Of a DNA stretch of 64,000 bases, positions 46,696 through 58,004 are shown piece by piece. The stretch is from Dastarcus helophoroides. Its lineage: Eukaryota; Arthropoda; Insecta; Coleoptera; Bothrideridae. The stretch is from the NCBI GenBank assembly GCA_028583605.1, contig CM053331.1, positions 5,264,008 through 5,328,007 on the forward strand, in the 5' to 3' direction. The notes under the pieces were generated by a model, which was not told where the DNA came from, ran no database searches, and saw nothing but the letters and a program-made list of their open reading frames with translations. Each line of letters starts with the position of its first letter. Positions within the stretch are counted from its first letter, which is position 1. Position numbers and translations under genes: made by a program.

Positions 46696-49260
46696 GTTTT
46701 GGGTTTAACGTTAAAATTTTGACTTTTTTCTCGAAATTCCGAGATTAAAATTGAAATTTCGACTTGGACCTCTAAATTAGCAATCTTTTTTTTCCTTAAA
46801 GTTCCGAGATTTAAGTCAAATTTTTAACTTTAATATCAAAGTTTGACTGCAGGTAAAATCGACTTTTTTTTTAAAATTTAAAGAAAAAGGTGTAAATCTT
46901 GACGTTTCGAGAAGCAACTCGAAATTTCGCCTTTAAGTCAAATTTTCGACTTTAATATCAAACTTTGACTGCAGGTAAAATCGACTTTTTTCTTAAAATT
47001 TAAAGAAAAAGGTGTAAATCTTGACGTTTCGAGAAACAACTCGAAATTTCGCCTTTAAGTCAAATTTTCGACTTTAATATCAAACTTTGACTGCAGGTAA
47101 AATCGACTTTTTTCTTGAAATTTAAAAAAAAGTGTACCTGTTGACGTTGGTTTTAGAATTTCGATAAAAAAGTCGATATTTCTGGATTAAAGTCTCAATT
47201 TTGAGAAACAACCCGAAATTTCGCCTTTAAACTTGAAGGTTCTAAAATTTTTTTTTAATTGATGGCCTTTCTGCGCCTAATTTCTTTAATTATGTGTTAT
47301 GACAATTATTTTCCTTCCTAACTAAAATTTATATTGTTTTATTTAATTTTTTCTTCAAATTTTGACTTAAAATTCAAAAGCTACGTTTTTTGAACCGATG
47401 ATTAGATTTGAAGATTAAAATTGTCAAAAAAAAGTAGACATTTCGAAATTACAACCTTTACATGGGAGAAAAATTTCACCAACGAATAGTTAAATTCAAA
47501 ATTTTAAAAAATTTCACTTTCATCTCAAATATTTGTAAAAAATGTTGGAATTTTTCATAAAAATTCAAGATTAAACTTCGGATTTAAAGAAAAAGTTCAA
47601 ATCTCGGGAAAAACTAAAACTTATAAAAATCAATCAAATTTGGTTTAATACAAAATTTTGAAATTTTAGAAATGTCTCAATTTTCAAAAAGTCACATTTT
47701 GAAAAAAGAAATTAGTCTTGAGAAACTTCGACAGTTTTATAAAAAGACTAAATTTTGAATAATGTTGCATAATACATTAAAATTTTCAAAAAAAATTCAG
47801 GTTTTTCAAAATAAATCGATATTTTGATAAAATTTTTTTACAAAAAGCCAGTAACATTTTGTAAAATTGACATTTCCAACACTTACTTCGTAGAATTCTT
47901 TAATATTCATAACTAATAAACTTTATTACCGATAAAAACGTAACAAAATTTAAAAATTCCACAAGGTAAAATTGCCAAACTTATAATAGTAGACATTTTT
48001 AAAAAATCGAGATTTTGGAAAATATCGAGTACTAAAAATGTTGTCAAAAGAATTCGAAATTAAAAAAAAGGAAAAGTATCAAAAAATGTCAAATTTTCGA
48101 AAAAGTGGAAATTTTAACAGATTAATTTTGAATTAAAATGTTAGTAATCAAAATTTAGACAAATATCGACATTTTCGTAAAAAATAAAAATTTTCAGTAA
48201 AATGATTTGCAAAAATGTGGAAATTGTGAACAATTCGATTATTCAAAAACAATTGCAATTTTAAAAATTAGTATCAAATTTCAGGACGAAATTTTGAAAA
48301 AAATTTGAAATAAAAGAAATTTTTTAAAAAAAGGCGAGAGAAAGTCGTACTAATTTAATTTGAAAATAAATTATGGTTTGAAACAAAGTAGATATTCAAA
48401 AGAGGTCGAAATTTTAAAACAAAAGTCGATAAGGACAAAATTCTAAATTTATTATTTATTTAAATTTAAAAAGTAATTTTGAAAGTCAGAACCGATATTT
48501 TGAGAAATAGCCAAAGATTTAAAAAATAAGTGAAGTTTTGAAGGAATTTTTAGAAAAGTTAAGACGTTGAAATAAAGTCAAAATTAAAATAAAATAATTA
48601 ACAATTTAAAAAAACGCGAAATGACCAAAAACAATTCGAAAGTTTTTATTAAAAAGCGAAATGATCGGAAAATTACAAATTTTGGAATTTTAAAATAATG
48701 AGGGAACGTCTCGAAATATTTAAAAAATAAATTTTCATAAAAAATTGAAATTTTCAAAACAAATTCAAGATGTTCAAAACAAAGGTTGAAATTTTGAACA
48801 AATATCGAATTTTTAAAGTCAGACTGGATTTTGTAAAAATGCCAAACTTGAAAAAATTGGAATTGAGAAAATATCGAATTTTGAAAATTTGTCTAGTGCT
48901 ACGAATTTTCTAGTCAATATTTTTAAAAGAATACGAAATTTCAAAAGATTTCAAATTTTCGAAAAAATTGAAATTTTGAAAGACAGACAAATTTTGTGAA
49001 AATATCAAAATTTTGGGAAAATATCAAAATTTTGAATAGTCGAAATTTGGAGAAATATTGACATTTTCATAAAAAGTTAAAATTTTTAATAACAACTCAA
49101 GATTTCTAAAAAAGTATATATTTTGAAAAATTCTAAAAAAGATTTTCAAAAAAGTCGACTGAAAATGTCGACCTTTTTCTAGAGGTTTGGAATTAAAATA
49201 CGAAATTAAAAAATTAAAATTTCGAAAAGAGTTTATTTATGTAAAAAAACTTGTTTTAAA
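46690..49260. repeat. AT-rich array, includes a three-copy 121-bp tandem repeat
   Basis: At 46813-47225 a unit with TTTGACTGCAGGTAAAATCG and AACTCGAAATTTCGCCTTTA repeats three times, about 121 bp apart. From 48070 the sequence is a paralogue of 39.6-40.3 kb and 41.74-41.95 kb, in a different order. Confidence 0.65.
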
Positions 49261-51370
49261 GGGACTGAAAATTCAAAATTTAAAATTCAAAATTCAAAAA
49301 TTCGAAAATTCGAAAATTCGAAAATTCGAAAATTCGAAAATTCGAAAATTAAAAATTTAAAAAATTTAAAAATTCAACAATTCAAAAATTCAAAAATCCA
49401 AATATCCAAAAATTCAAAAATTCAAAAGTTCAAAATTCAAAATTCGAAAATTTAAAAATTTAAATATTCAAAATTTAAAAAATTCAACAATTCAAAAATT
49501 TCAAAATTCAAAAATTCAAAAATTCAAAAATTCAAAAATTCAAAATTCAAAAATTCAAAAATTTCAAAAATTCAAAAATTCAAAAATTCAAAAATTCAAA
49601 AATTCAAAAATTCAAAAATTCAAAAATTCAAATAAAAATTCCGAAATTCTGAAAATCCGAAAATTCGAAATTCAAAATTCAAAATTCGGAAATTCGAAAA
49701 CTCGAAAATTAAAAAAATTCGAAAATTTAAAAATCCAAAATTTCCAAAATTCCAAAATTCAAAAATTCAAAAATTCAAAATTCAAAATTTAAAATTTAAA
49801 ATCAAAACTCAAATAAATCAAAAATCAAAAATCAAAAATCAAATCAAAATTCAAAAATTCAAATTCAAAATATTTAAAATTTAAATTCAAAAATCAAAAA
49901 TCAAAAATCAAAAATCAAAAATCAAAAATCAAAAATCTAAGATCAAAGATCAAAGATCAAAAATCAAAAATCAAAAATCAAAATCAAAAATCAAAAATCA
50001 AAAATCAAAAATCAAAAATCAAAAATCAAAAATCAAAATCAAAAATCAAAAATCAAAAATCAAAAATCAAAAATCAAAAATCAAAAATCAAATATCCAAA
50101 TATCCAAAAATTCAAATATCCAAAAATTCAAAAATTTAAATATTCAAAAATTCAAAAATTCAAAAATTTAAAAATTCAAAAATTCAAAAATTCAAATTTC
50201 CGAAATTCTGAAAATCCTAAATTCCGAAAATTCGAAAATTCGATAATTCAACATTCAAAATTCGAAAATTCAAAAATTCAACAATTTAAGATTCAAGATT
50301 CAAGATTCAAGATTCAAGATTCAAGATTCAAGATTCAAGATTCAAGATTCAAGATTCAAGATTCAAGATTCAAGATTCAAGATTCAAGATTCAAGATTCA
50401 AGATTCAAGATTCAAGATTCAAGATTCAAGATTCAAGATTCAAGATTCAAGATTCAAGATTCAAGCTTCAAGATTCAAGATTCAAGCTTCCAGATTCAAG
50501 ATTCAAGATTCAAGATTCAAGATTCAAGATTCAAGATTGAAAATTCAAGATTCAAGATTCAAGATTCAAGATTGAAAATTCAAGATTGAAAATTGAAGAT
50601 TGAAGATTGAAGATTGAAGATTGAAGATTGAAGATTGAAGATTGAAGATTGAAGATTAAAGATTGAAGATTGAAGATTGAAGATTGAAGATTGAAGATTG
50701 AAGATTGAAGATTGAAGATTGAAGATTGAAGATTGAAAATTGAAGATTGAAGATTGAAAATTGAAAATTGAAGATTGAAAATTGAAGATTGAAGATTGAA
50801 AATTGAAAATTGAAGATTGAAGACGGAAGATGGAAGATTGAAAACTGAAAATTGAAGATGGAAAATGGAAGATGGAAGATTCAAGATTCAAGATTCGAGA
50901 TTCGAGATTCGAGATTCGAGATTCGAGATTCGAGATTCGAGATTCGAGATTCGAGATTCGAGATTCGAGATTCGAGATTCGAGATTCGAGATTCGAGATT
51001 CGAGATTCGAGATTCGAGATTCGAGATTCGAGATTCGAGATTCGAGATTCGAGATTCGAGATTCGAGATTCGAGATTCGAGATTCGAGATTCGAGATTCG
51101 AGATTCGAGATTCGAGATTCGAGATTCGAGATTCAAGATTCAAGATTCAAGATTCAAGATACAAGATTCAAGATTCAAAATTCAAGATTCAAGATTTAAG
51201 TTCAAGATTCAAAATTCAAAATTCAAAATTTAAAATTCACAATTCGCAATTCGCAATGCGCAATTCGCAATTCGCAATTCAATATTCAAAATTCAAAACT
51301 CAAGACTCAAAACTCACAATTCACAATTCGCATTTTACAATTCACAACTCAAAATTTACAGTTTAAATTT
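49260..51370 (+). repeat. Second 7- and 8-mer microsatellite cluster
   Basis: Blocks in order: CGAAAATT (49300-49350), ATTCAAAA (49390-49640), AAAAATC (49810-50095), GATTCAA (50288-50570), GATTGAA (50575-50880), GATTCGA (50885-51130, about 35 copies), then mixed ATTCAA/ATTCGC. Each block differs from its neighbour by one or two bases in the unit. ORFs here are artefacts. Confidence 0.9.
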
Positions 51371-53150
51371 TAAAATTGAAAGTTTAAAAAAAATCCAGAA
51401 AAAGTGGAAATTTCGTGGTTAAAACCGAAATTTTAAGATTAAAGATAAAATTTCGACTTTAATTTCGAAATTTTGAGAAAAAAAGTCGAAATTTTAAGAT
51501 TTGGAGTCAAAATTTTAAGATTTAAAGTCGAAATTTTAAGACATAGTTGTCGAAATTTCAAAAAAAATTTCTGAATTTCCAAATTTGTTTTTAAATTGAT
51601 GTTCTTTCTACACATTATTTAACTAGTAGGTATTTTACTCAAAAATTGGCAACTCAAATATTCCAAATTTGGCAATTAAGTTCGAAATTTTAAGAATTCT
51701 GTTTTGGTTTTTATTTGGAAACTTTTACTTTCGACTCAAAAATAAGACTTGTTTAAAAATGTTCGTTTTTTTCTCTATAAATTTCGATTTCTTGGTAAAA
51801 AAAATAAAGAATTAAAAAAATTCAAAATTTCCTAAAACAAATTGTTCTTAAATAAACTGAAAATTTTAAGTTTCAACCAGAAATGTTGATAAAAATTCGA
51901 AGTTTTTGTTTTATTTTTGCCTGCAAATTACGATTGAAGAGTCGATATTTCAAGATTTCAGTCGTATACATTCAACGAAAACGTCAAAGTTAAACTTAAA
52001 ATGTTAACGATGTTTATCGTAATTAATCTCACATATTTATCAAAAATTGTCGAATTTTCAAGTTTAAAAAAATTTGATATACTTAGTAGTTTTCCAAAAA
52101 TATCGATTTTAGTTTCGAATTAACATGATTTTTTTTTAATTTTTCTCGATTTTAAGAACCAAATTTGTATTTCAATATCTGTCTCATTAATTAGAAATCT
52201 TTTTCTCATAATGTCGATTTTATTTTATCTTTTAGGAATACTACTGAAGATTTCAAATTTTTTTAATCTCGAAAATTTGACAATAAGCTAATAAGCTCGA
52301 ATTTACAAAACTGTTGTCCGCTTTTTATTTAACTCAAAATTAGTACAAAAAAGTCAGAGATTTGAGAATAATTTCGTTTTTGGATAAAAAAAGACCAAAC
52401 ATCAGAAAAATGTCAAAATTTTGAGTTAAAGGTCCAAATTTTAGAAAAAAAAAGTGAAAAACTAATCCTAAAATATAGAAAACAAACTCAAATTTTGCAA
52501 CAAAAACTTGCTGATGGTAACTATGCACTTTAAGAAAAATCCAAATCGACAGTGATCACTACGTAATTTTTTTTAATTCAAGAAAATTGGGTTATAGGTT
52601 CAGATTATAAAGCAAATGCATTAAGAATTGTTATGAATACATTTTTTGAAAAAACGTGGATTAGTTTGAAGATATAATTTTAAAAAAATTTCAAAATTAA
52701 TTTAAAAAAAACGAAATTTCTAATTTAGTTCGAAATTAAAATTTTAACAGCAGATTTTTCCTATAATACATATCTATGTAGATTCAAATGTTTTTCTTCA
52801 AATTGTTACGTTTCAACTCAAAATTTATAAAATAAAGTCGCGTAACCTACAAATTTCAACAAATATTTTAACTTTTGAACTTTCTTATACGTTGCGAGTT
52901 TTTTTTTTAACTTTTTGATTTTTCCTCAGGTGGACTCTTATTGGTCGAAAACATTATGTTTATTAATTTTATTTAACATAGTCATATTTCAAAAACTGTT
53001 TTAGAATATTGTCAACAAAAACATAAAAATTTTTGATTTTTCTCAACATTTTAAATTAAATTGACAACTTTTTAATTTCCTTCCACTTCCCAGTTTGAAC
53101 TAAAAAAAAAAGACTTTTTTTTGTAAAGTTTAAATTCTTAAGTACACAAC
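51370..53150. repeat. Degenerate AT-rich array
   Basis: Decayed GTCGAAATTTTAAGA-type units to about 51560, then irregular AT-rich sequence with no gene recognised. Confidence 0.45.
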
Positions 53151-53202
53151 ATTTGGGAGATATTTAAAAAATTGAAATACAGAAAAAACACAACAAAGGT
53201 TG

Positions 53203-53243
53203 CTCTAACGCGTTTCGACAGCCAAGCTCTTATCTTCAGGGAG
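53203..53243 (-). ncRNA. Hammerhead-like motif
   Basis: On the minus strand CTGAAGA is followed by a stem region and GAAACGCGTTAGAG. One mismatch lies at the base of stem I. Confidence 0.45.
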
Positions 53244-53475
53244 AAACTAAGATATTTTGTTTTAAAATCTTTCATTTCTCGAACTTTTAGTACCAAAATT
53301 TAAATTTTTTTTAAATTTGAAGTTAAACAAAATGACGATAAGAATTTTGAAATTTTGAGCAGCCATATCTCTTTTTATTTTTTTGGAACGGACTGGTCCT
53401 TGGTTATCTTCAAAAATTGGAATACGAACCTTATCCCTTGAAACCAAGAAAGATTAAAAAACATAACAAAAGCTA

Positions 53476-53511
53476 CTCTAACGCGTTTCGATAACCAACC
53501 TCTTCAGATAG
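53476..53511 (-). ncRNA. Hammerhead-like motif with shortened stem II
   Basis: CTGAAGAGGTTGGTTATC then GAAACGCGTTAGAG on the minus strand. A deletion shortens stem II compared with the other copies, and the upstream half of stem I no longer pairs well. Confidence 0.35.
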
Positions 53512-53544
53512 AGAGATAGTTACTGTCTCTCTATCTGATAGTAT

Positions 53545-53585
53545 ATCTCTGAATATGATAGCTTGGCTACCGAAACGCGTTAGAG
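53545..53585 (+). ncRNA. Hammerhead-like motif with core substitution
   Basis: Core reads CTGAATA, so the conserved G of CTGANGA is lost. GAAACGCGTTAGAG and stem II are retained. Probably inactive. Confidence 0.3.
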
Positions 53586-53660
53586 CAACCTTTGTTACAG
53601 TTTTTAATTTTTCTTGGTTTCAGGGAAGATGATTTGTATTTCAATTTTAGTTATATCTAG

Positions 53661-54090
53661 AAATAAAAAAGAAGATTCCTTTTTTTAGGTTTGAGTTTTA
53701 AGAAAACATTTAAAATGTTGTGGGAGGACTCTAAATTGAAAAAAAAAAACTTGCTTACACCTCACAAAATAGTAAAAAAGAAGAGACAAGTAATCAAGTA
53801 GCGAGTGGATAACTAAGTTGCAATGGATAAGCAAAATCACCTAAAAAAGTGCTACACTTTCTTTACGGTACCTAATTAAAATTTAGTAACTATATCCCTA
53901 GCAACAATCTAATAGCGAACACTGTCCCAAAATCGAGTCAATTCGGTGGTACAGCCAGAGACATTTCACCTGTAAACGTGATGACATCTGCAGTCGTCAG
54001 ATCGCAGTTGGTAAAAAATTTTCGTGACAGTTGTCAAAAATGCACTATTGTGCATTCTCTCAATTAAAATTAGCCTAATTTGAACCATCG
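53661..54090 (+). other. Upstream region of the ALG2-like gene
   Basis: No repeat or clear promoter element is visible apart from general AT richness. Composition becomes less repetitive from about 53880, which probably marks the gene's own 5' flank. Confidence 0.4.
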
Positions 54091-55425
54091 ATGGAACCAC
54101 ATGCATCCCCAAGCAAACCGAACATGAAAAACAGAAGTATATACATCATCCGCGACAAGGTGACCCGCAGACGCGAAGATCGCCACCTTTTGGTCATAGC
54201 CATGGCCCTTCAATCATCCGGATACAACGTTACGTTATACACGTCGGAAATGGACGATCCGAAAGCTTTGGAAGCCGATGGGGTAAGTTCTAACGACAGA
54301 AAATGTATCACGCCGTTGATTTAGTTTTGTAAATTTCCAGGTAATGTGGACGTTTGTAAATGTGCTGAATGGGTACCAAATACCATCTTCGGATTTTTCA
54401 AAGGTCCTTTGTCACTGTACAGATCGATATCGCTCTCGCTTAAGGCACTTTTTTCCATGAAGCTGTCCCCACCTAGTGTCGTTATTGTGGATAGTCATTT
54501 GATTGCGTTGTTCTTGATGAAGAGTTTCACTTCAGCCAAAGTGTTTTACGTTGAGCAATTCAGGTCTCTAAAGGACTACGATCTGTGTTTCGAACATTCG
54601 TACGTGTCTCCGACGTTGTTGGAGTCCTCATGGATCCATTCCGCGGACGAAGTGATTGTTGAGTCCCCTGGTTTCGTCGACATACTGAAACGATCCTATC
54701 CCATATTCGCAGTTGAACCGAAAGTACTCCCCCCTTGCATCGACTGCGGCTTATGGAATGAGCCAGCTATAAGTTTGGATAGAATAATACCTGATATCGG
54801 AAGGGATTTCATTCTACTTGTGACGTTTGGAAGATTTCGTGAGGCAGCCAACTTCAAATTAGTCATAGAGGCGTTCGAGTTGCTTCTTGAAGGATTGGTT
54901 GAATCGAAGATGAGAAGAAAACTCCATTTGGTGATCGCTGGCCAATGCAAATCGACGACGGAAAGGGATTTTTATATGTATTTAGTCGACGATCTTAAGC
55001 AGAGATCCGTAGCCTCGCAGATAACGATTTTGAGGCAGCTTCCCACAATCCATCAAAAGACTTTAATAGCGGAATCCACCGTCGTTCTCCATCCTGCTAT
55101 TAATGACGTTTATTCGGATTTCATATTGGCGGCTATGAGTTTGGGAAAACCGATCATCGCGACCACCAGAGGTATAGGGCAGCGGATTTTGGAGCATAGG
55201 ATTACGGGGGTTCTGGTGGAGCCTCACGCTCAGACCATGGCCACGGCTATACACAAAATTGTGACGAGTCCTCATGTGCAAAATTTCTTAGGTGAGATGA
55301 CCAAAGACGTTTTTCTGCATAATTATTCGTTCGACAGTTTTACGAAGAAGCTCGTCCTGTGGATCGACAAACAGACCAATTCGGCATTCGACGTATCGGC
55401 CCCATTAAAATCAAGATTTAACTAA
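54091..55425 (+). CDS. ALG2-like alpha-mannosyltransferase (GT4 family), diverged, nested in CEP57 intron
   Basis: ALG2 adds the second and third mannoses to the lipid-linked oligosaccharide at the cytosolic face of the ER. Exon 1 is 54091-54282 (64 codons, start MEPHASPSK; an alternative Met at 54124). A canonical donor GTAAGT follows at 54283. The frame-keeping acceptor is AG at 54323-54324, giving a 42-nt intron and a protein of about 430 residues, close to ALG2 length. Collinear family features are EWVPNTIFGFF (ALG2: DWLPR), VVIVDSHLIALF, VFYVEQF, EPKVLPPCID, LLVTFGRFREAANF, KLHLVIAGQC, ITILRQLP and GVLVEPHA. The N-terminal GGAER-type loop is replaced by KVTRRREDR. The catalytic Lys after the GR motif and the glutamates of the EX7E-type motif are missing (about residues 233-241 and 323-334). 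The coding sequence is GC-richer than its flanks. Either a diverged paralogue or the sole copy. Confidence 0.8.
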
Positions 55426-55612
55426 TATTTGTAACAATTGCTTTTATGTTGTACTCTGATATATTATACAATATAGTTTTACGAATTTGTTTTGCTATTG
55501 ATCGATAATATTAGAAAAGTCAGGACTCTGTACTCAGAACCACTTTCTTATCCTGGAAGGGTTGTTGCTCAAAGGTTCAAAATTTCGCTTCGAATTAAAA
55601 TTTGATTCCTAG
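55426..55612. other. 3' flank of the ALG2-like gene
   Basis: No canonical AATAAA appears in the first 100 bp after the stop. Nothing else is recognised before the LTR. Confidence 0.4.
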
Positions 55613-55940
55613 TGTAGCAAAATGTAATTATAATATTTGGTTGGGATGTTTCTAGAAAATTTGATAAGAGGAAGCGGCTGCGATAGCAGTCAAACAGCAG
55701 CCAAGCGTTCCAGAAATTTCTGCAAACAATAAGTCTTCTATGCTCGTTCCTTCTAGGACGCGGAACGGGACCTATAAATAGGTGGTCGGGTCGGCTTTCC
55801 CTCTGTTAGCCGATGAATAAGTTAGTTTATTAAACAGTGTTGGTGAGTTAATTAGTCAGTTATAGTGTTCCGGAATAGTTTGAAAATAAAGTGGTTACAA
55901 TTCACGAAGTATCAATCATTCGAACCAATAACGCGCAACA
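55613..55940 (+). mobile_element. Solo LTR with 4-bp target duplication
   Basis: 328 bp from TGTAGCA to CGCAACA, flanked by CTAG at 55609-55612 and 55941-55944. It has TATAAATA at 55773-55780 and AATAAA at 55885-55890. It is a relative of 24-434 without the expanded internal GTTAGTCA repeat. The clean duplication and absence of internal sequence show LTR-LTR recombination. Confidence 0.75.
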
Positions 55941-56029
55941 CTAGCTTCTAGGTTTCTAGGTTAATATCTCAACATTTTTTCGCATAATTCCAAGTTTGCG
56001 CGATTAATTATGACCTCCTACCTGAAGCT

Positions 56030-57150
56030 GTTAGTGGGAACCCAATAATTTTTTTAGAAATCTCGACTCGTCAAAAATGTTTGTTCCATTCTCAAAATTT
56101 TTCTAAATTTTCATTATCACAATATCGGCTCCAAATTCAACATAATTTTCTCAATATTTTGAATTTAGATTTTCAATTTCTATTTTGATTACGAAAATTT
56201 TAACTTTAAACTCGGCTCTTCTTCACACATTTAATTTTTTTTAATATCTAATTTCCTATTTTTTCTCAAAATTGACAGTTTCGGTTTTCAGTATATTTTG
56301 TAAGTGTTAAAAACCAAAAAATAATTTCCTAAAATTCGTAATGGATCATGGATGACAAAACTGTAATATTTTTATTTCTAGAAAACGGGACCATTTAAAA
56401 CAAAAAGATTTTCTACAATTTTCGCATATTTTCGATATTTTTTATTTTGTTTCAAAAATGTTATTTGTTTAATAAAAATATTGGCTTTGTTTTGAAAATT
56501 TCGAGCTTTTTGATAATGTCGATATTAAAATAAAGCTTCCTTCACTTTGGACCTTTTTCTTAAAGCACCTTTGGAAAATTACGACTTTTCTGATTTTGCA
56601 TATTACTAAACTTTATACGAATTTTTTTTTTAAGTTTTTTCACTTAGGAAGATTTTTATTTTTCGTAGAATCCTGATCTTTTATTGAACATTTTTCAAAA
56701 TTTTGAATACCAAACAAACTTAACGTGTTTTTAAAATTCGCTTTTTTTTAGAAAACTTTTTTTTGTTTTTCTTCAAATCTTGAGTGTTCCTTGAAGTTTA
56801 AATTTTTTTTCAAATTTTGAGCATTTTTCAAAATTTTGGATATTTTCGTCAACTTGGATTTTTTTTTTTTTGATACCGACATTATTTTGAATATAAACTT
56901 GGATACTTTTTTAAAGTTTATCTTGTTTTAAAAATTTCGATCTTGTTTCAAAATTTTTAACACTTCGATTTTATAACACTTCGATCTTTGTCCACAGTTT
57001 AAACTTTATTTGAAATATTTGATTTTTTTTTTGGAAAATTTCAGTAATTTCAGAAAAATTCAGTAAAAATGAAATTCAAAAATTTCGTGGCTTTAAATAT
57101 TGATTTTCATCTATTTTTTAAATTATCACATTTTCAAAATTGTCATATGT
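56030..57150 (+). repeat. Degenerate AT-rich array, forward orientation
   Basis: Loosely repeated TTTTCAAAATTTTG and TTTCGA units. No gene is recognised. Confidence 0.45.
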
Positions 57151-57162
57151 ATGAGCGAGCGA

Positions 57163-58004
57163 GGGAGTGAGTGAGTGAGTGAGTGAGTGAGTGAGTGAGT
57201 GAGTGAGTGAGTGAGTGAGTGAGTGAGTGAGTGAGTGAGTGAGTGAGTGAGTGAGTGAGTGAGTGAGTGAGTGAGTGAGTGAGTGAGTGAGTGAGTGAGT
57301 GAGTGAGTGAGTGAGTGAGTGAGTGAGTGAGTGAGTGAGTGAGTGAGTGAGTGAGTGAGTGAGTGAGTGAGTGAGTGAGTGAGTGAGTGAGTGAGTGAGT
57401 GAGTGAGTGAGTGAGTGAGTGAGTGAGTGAGTGAGTGAGTGAGTGAGTGAGTGAGTGAGTGAGTGAGTGAGTGAGTGAGTGAGTGAGTGAGTGAGTGAGT
57501 GAGTGAGTGAGTGAGTGAGTGAGTGAGTGAGTGAGTGAGTGAGTGAGTGAGTGAGTGAGTGAGTGAGTGAGTGAGTGAGTGGAGTGAGTGAGTGAGTGAG
57601 TGAGTGAGTGAGTGAGTGAGTGAGTGAGTGAGTGAGTGAGTGAGTGAGTGAGTGAGTGAGTGAGTGAGTGAGTGAGTGAGTGAGTGAGTGAGTGAGTGAG
57701 TGAGTGAGTGAGTGAGTGAGTGAGTGAGTGAGTGAGTGAGTGAGTGAGTGAGTGAGTGAGTGAGTGAGTGAGTGAGTGAGTGAGTGAGTGAGTGAGTGAG
57801 TGAGTGAGTGAGTGAGTGAGTGAGTGAGTGAGTGAGTGAGTGAGTGAGTGAGTGAGTGAGTGAGTGAGTGAGTGAGTGAGTGAGTGAGTGAGTGAGTGAG
57901 TGAGTGAGTGAGTGAGTGAGTGAGTGAGTGAGTGAGTGAGTGAGTGAGTGAGTGAGTGAGTGAGTGAGTGAGTGAGTGAGTGAGTGAGTTGAGTGAGTGA
58001 GTGA
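57163..58004 (+). repeat. TGAG tetranucleotide microsatellite, about 840 bp
   Basis: (GAGT)n with only two one-base interruptions, an extra G near 57581 and an extra T near 57990. Each uninterrupted block is over 400 bp without a substitution. Confidence 0.95.

Larger units (their letters stand above)
53165..53660. mobile_element. Cluster of Penelope-like termini in opposite orientations
   Basis: One minus-oriented terminus (53165-53250) precedes a minus/plus pair (53385-53515 and 53540-53655). The pair contains GGAACGGACTGGTCCTTGG, the hammerhead-like motifs and TTCTTGGTTTCAGGG. The two inner motifs meet around TAGAGAGATAG/CTCTCTATCTGATAG. Confidence 0.65.

Noticed and set aside
50552..51366. 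Frames with SRFEIRD or NLQSSIF periodicity
   Set aside because: Direct translations of the GATTCGA and GATTGAA arrays on both strands.
40290..51370. CRISPR-like array
   Set aside because: Units are head-to-tail without unique spacers, and the DNA is eukaryotic.
57163..58004. Telomere or centromere repeat
   Set aside because: TGAG does not match insect TTAGG-type telomeres and the tract sits inside an intron.
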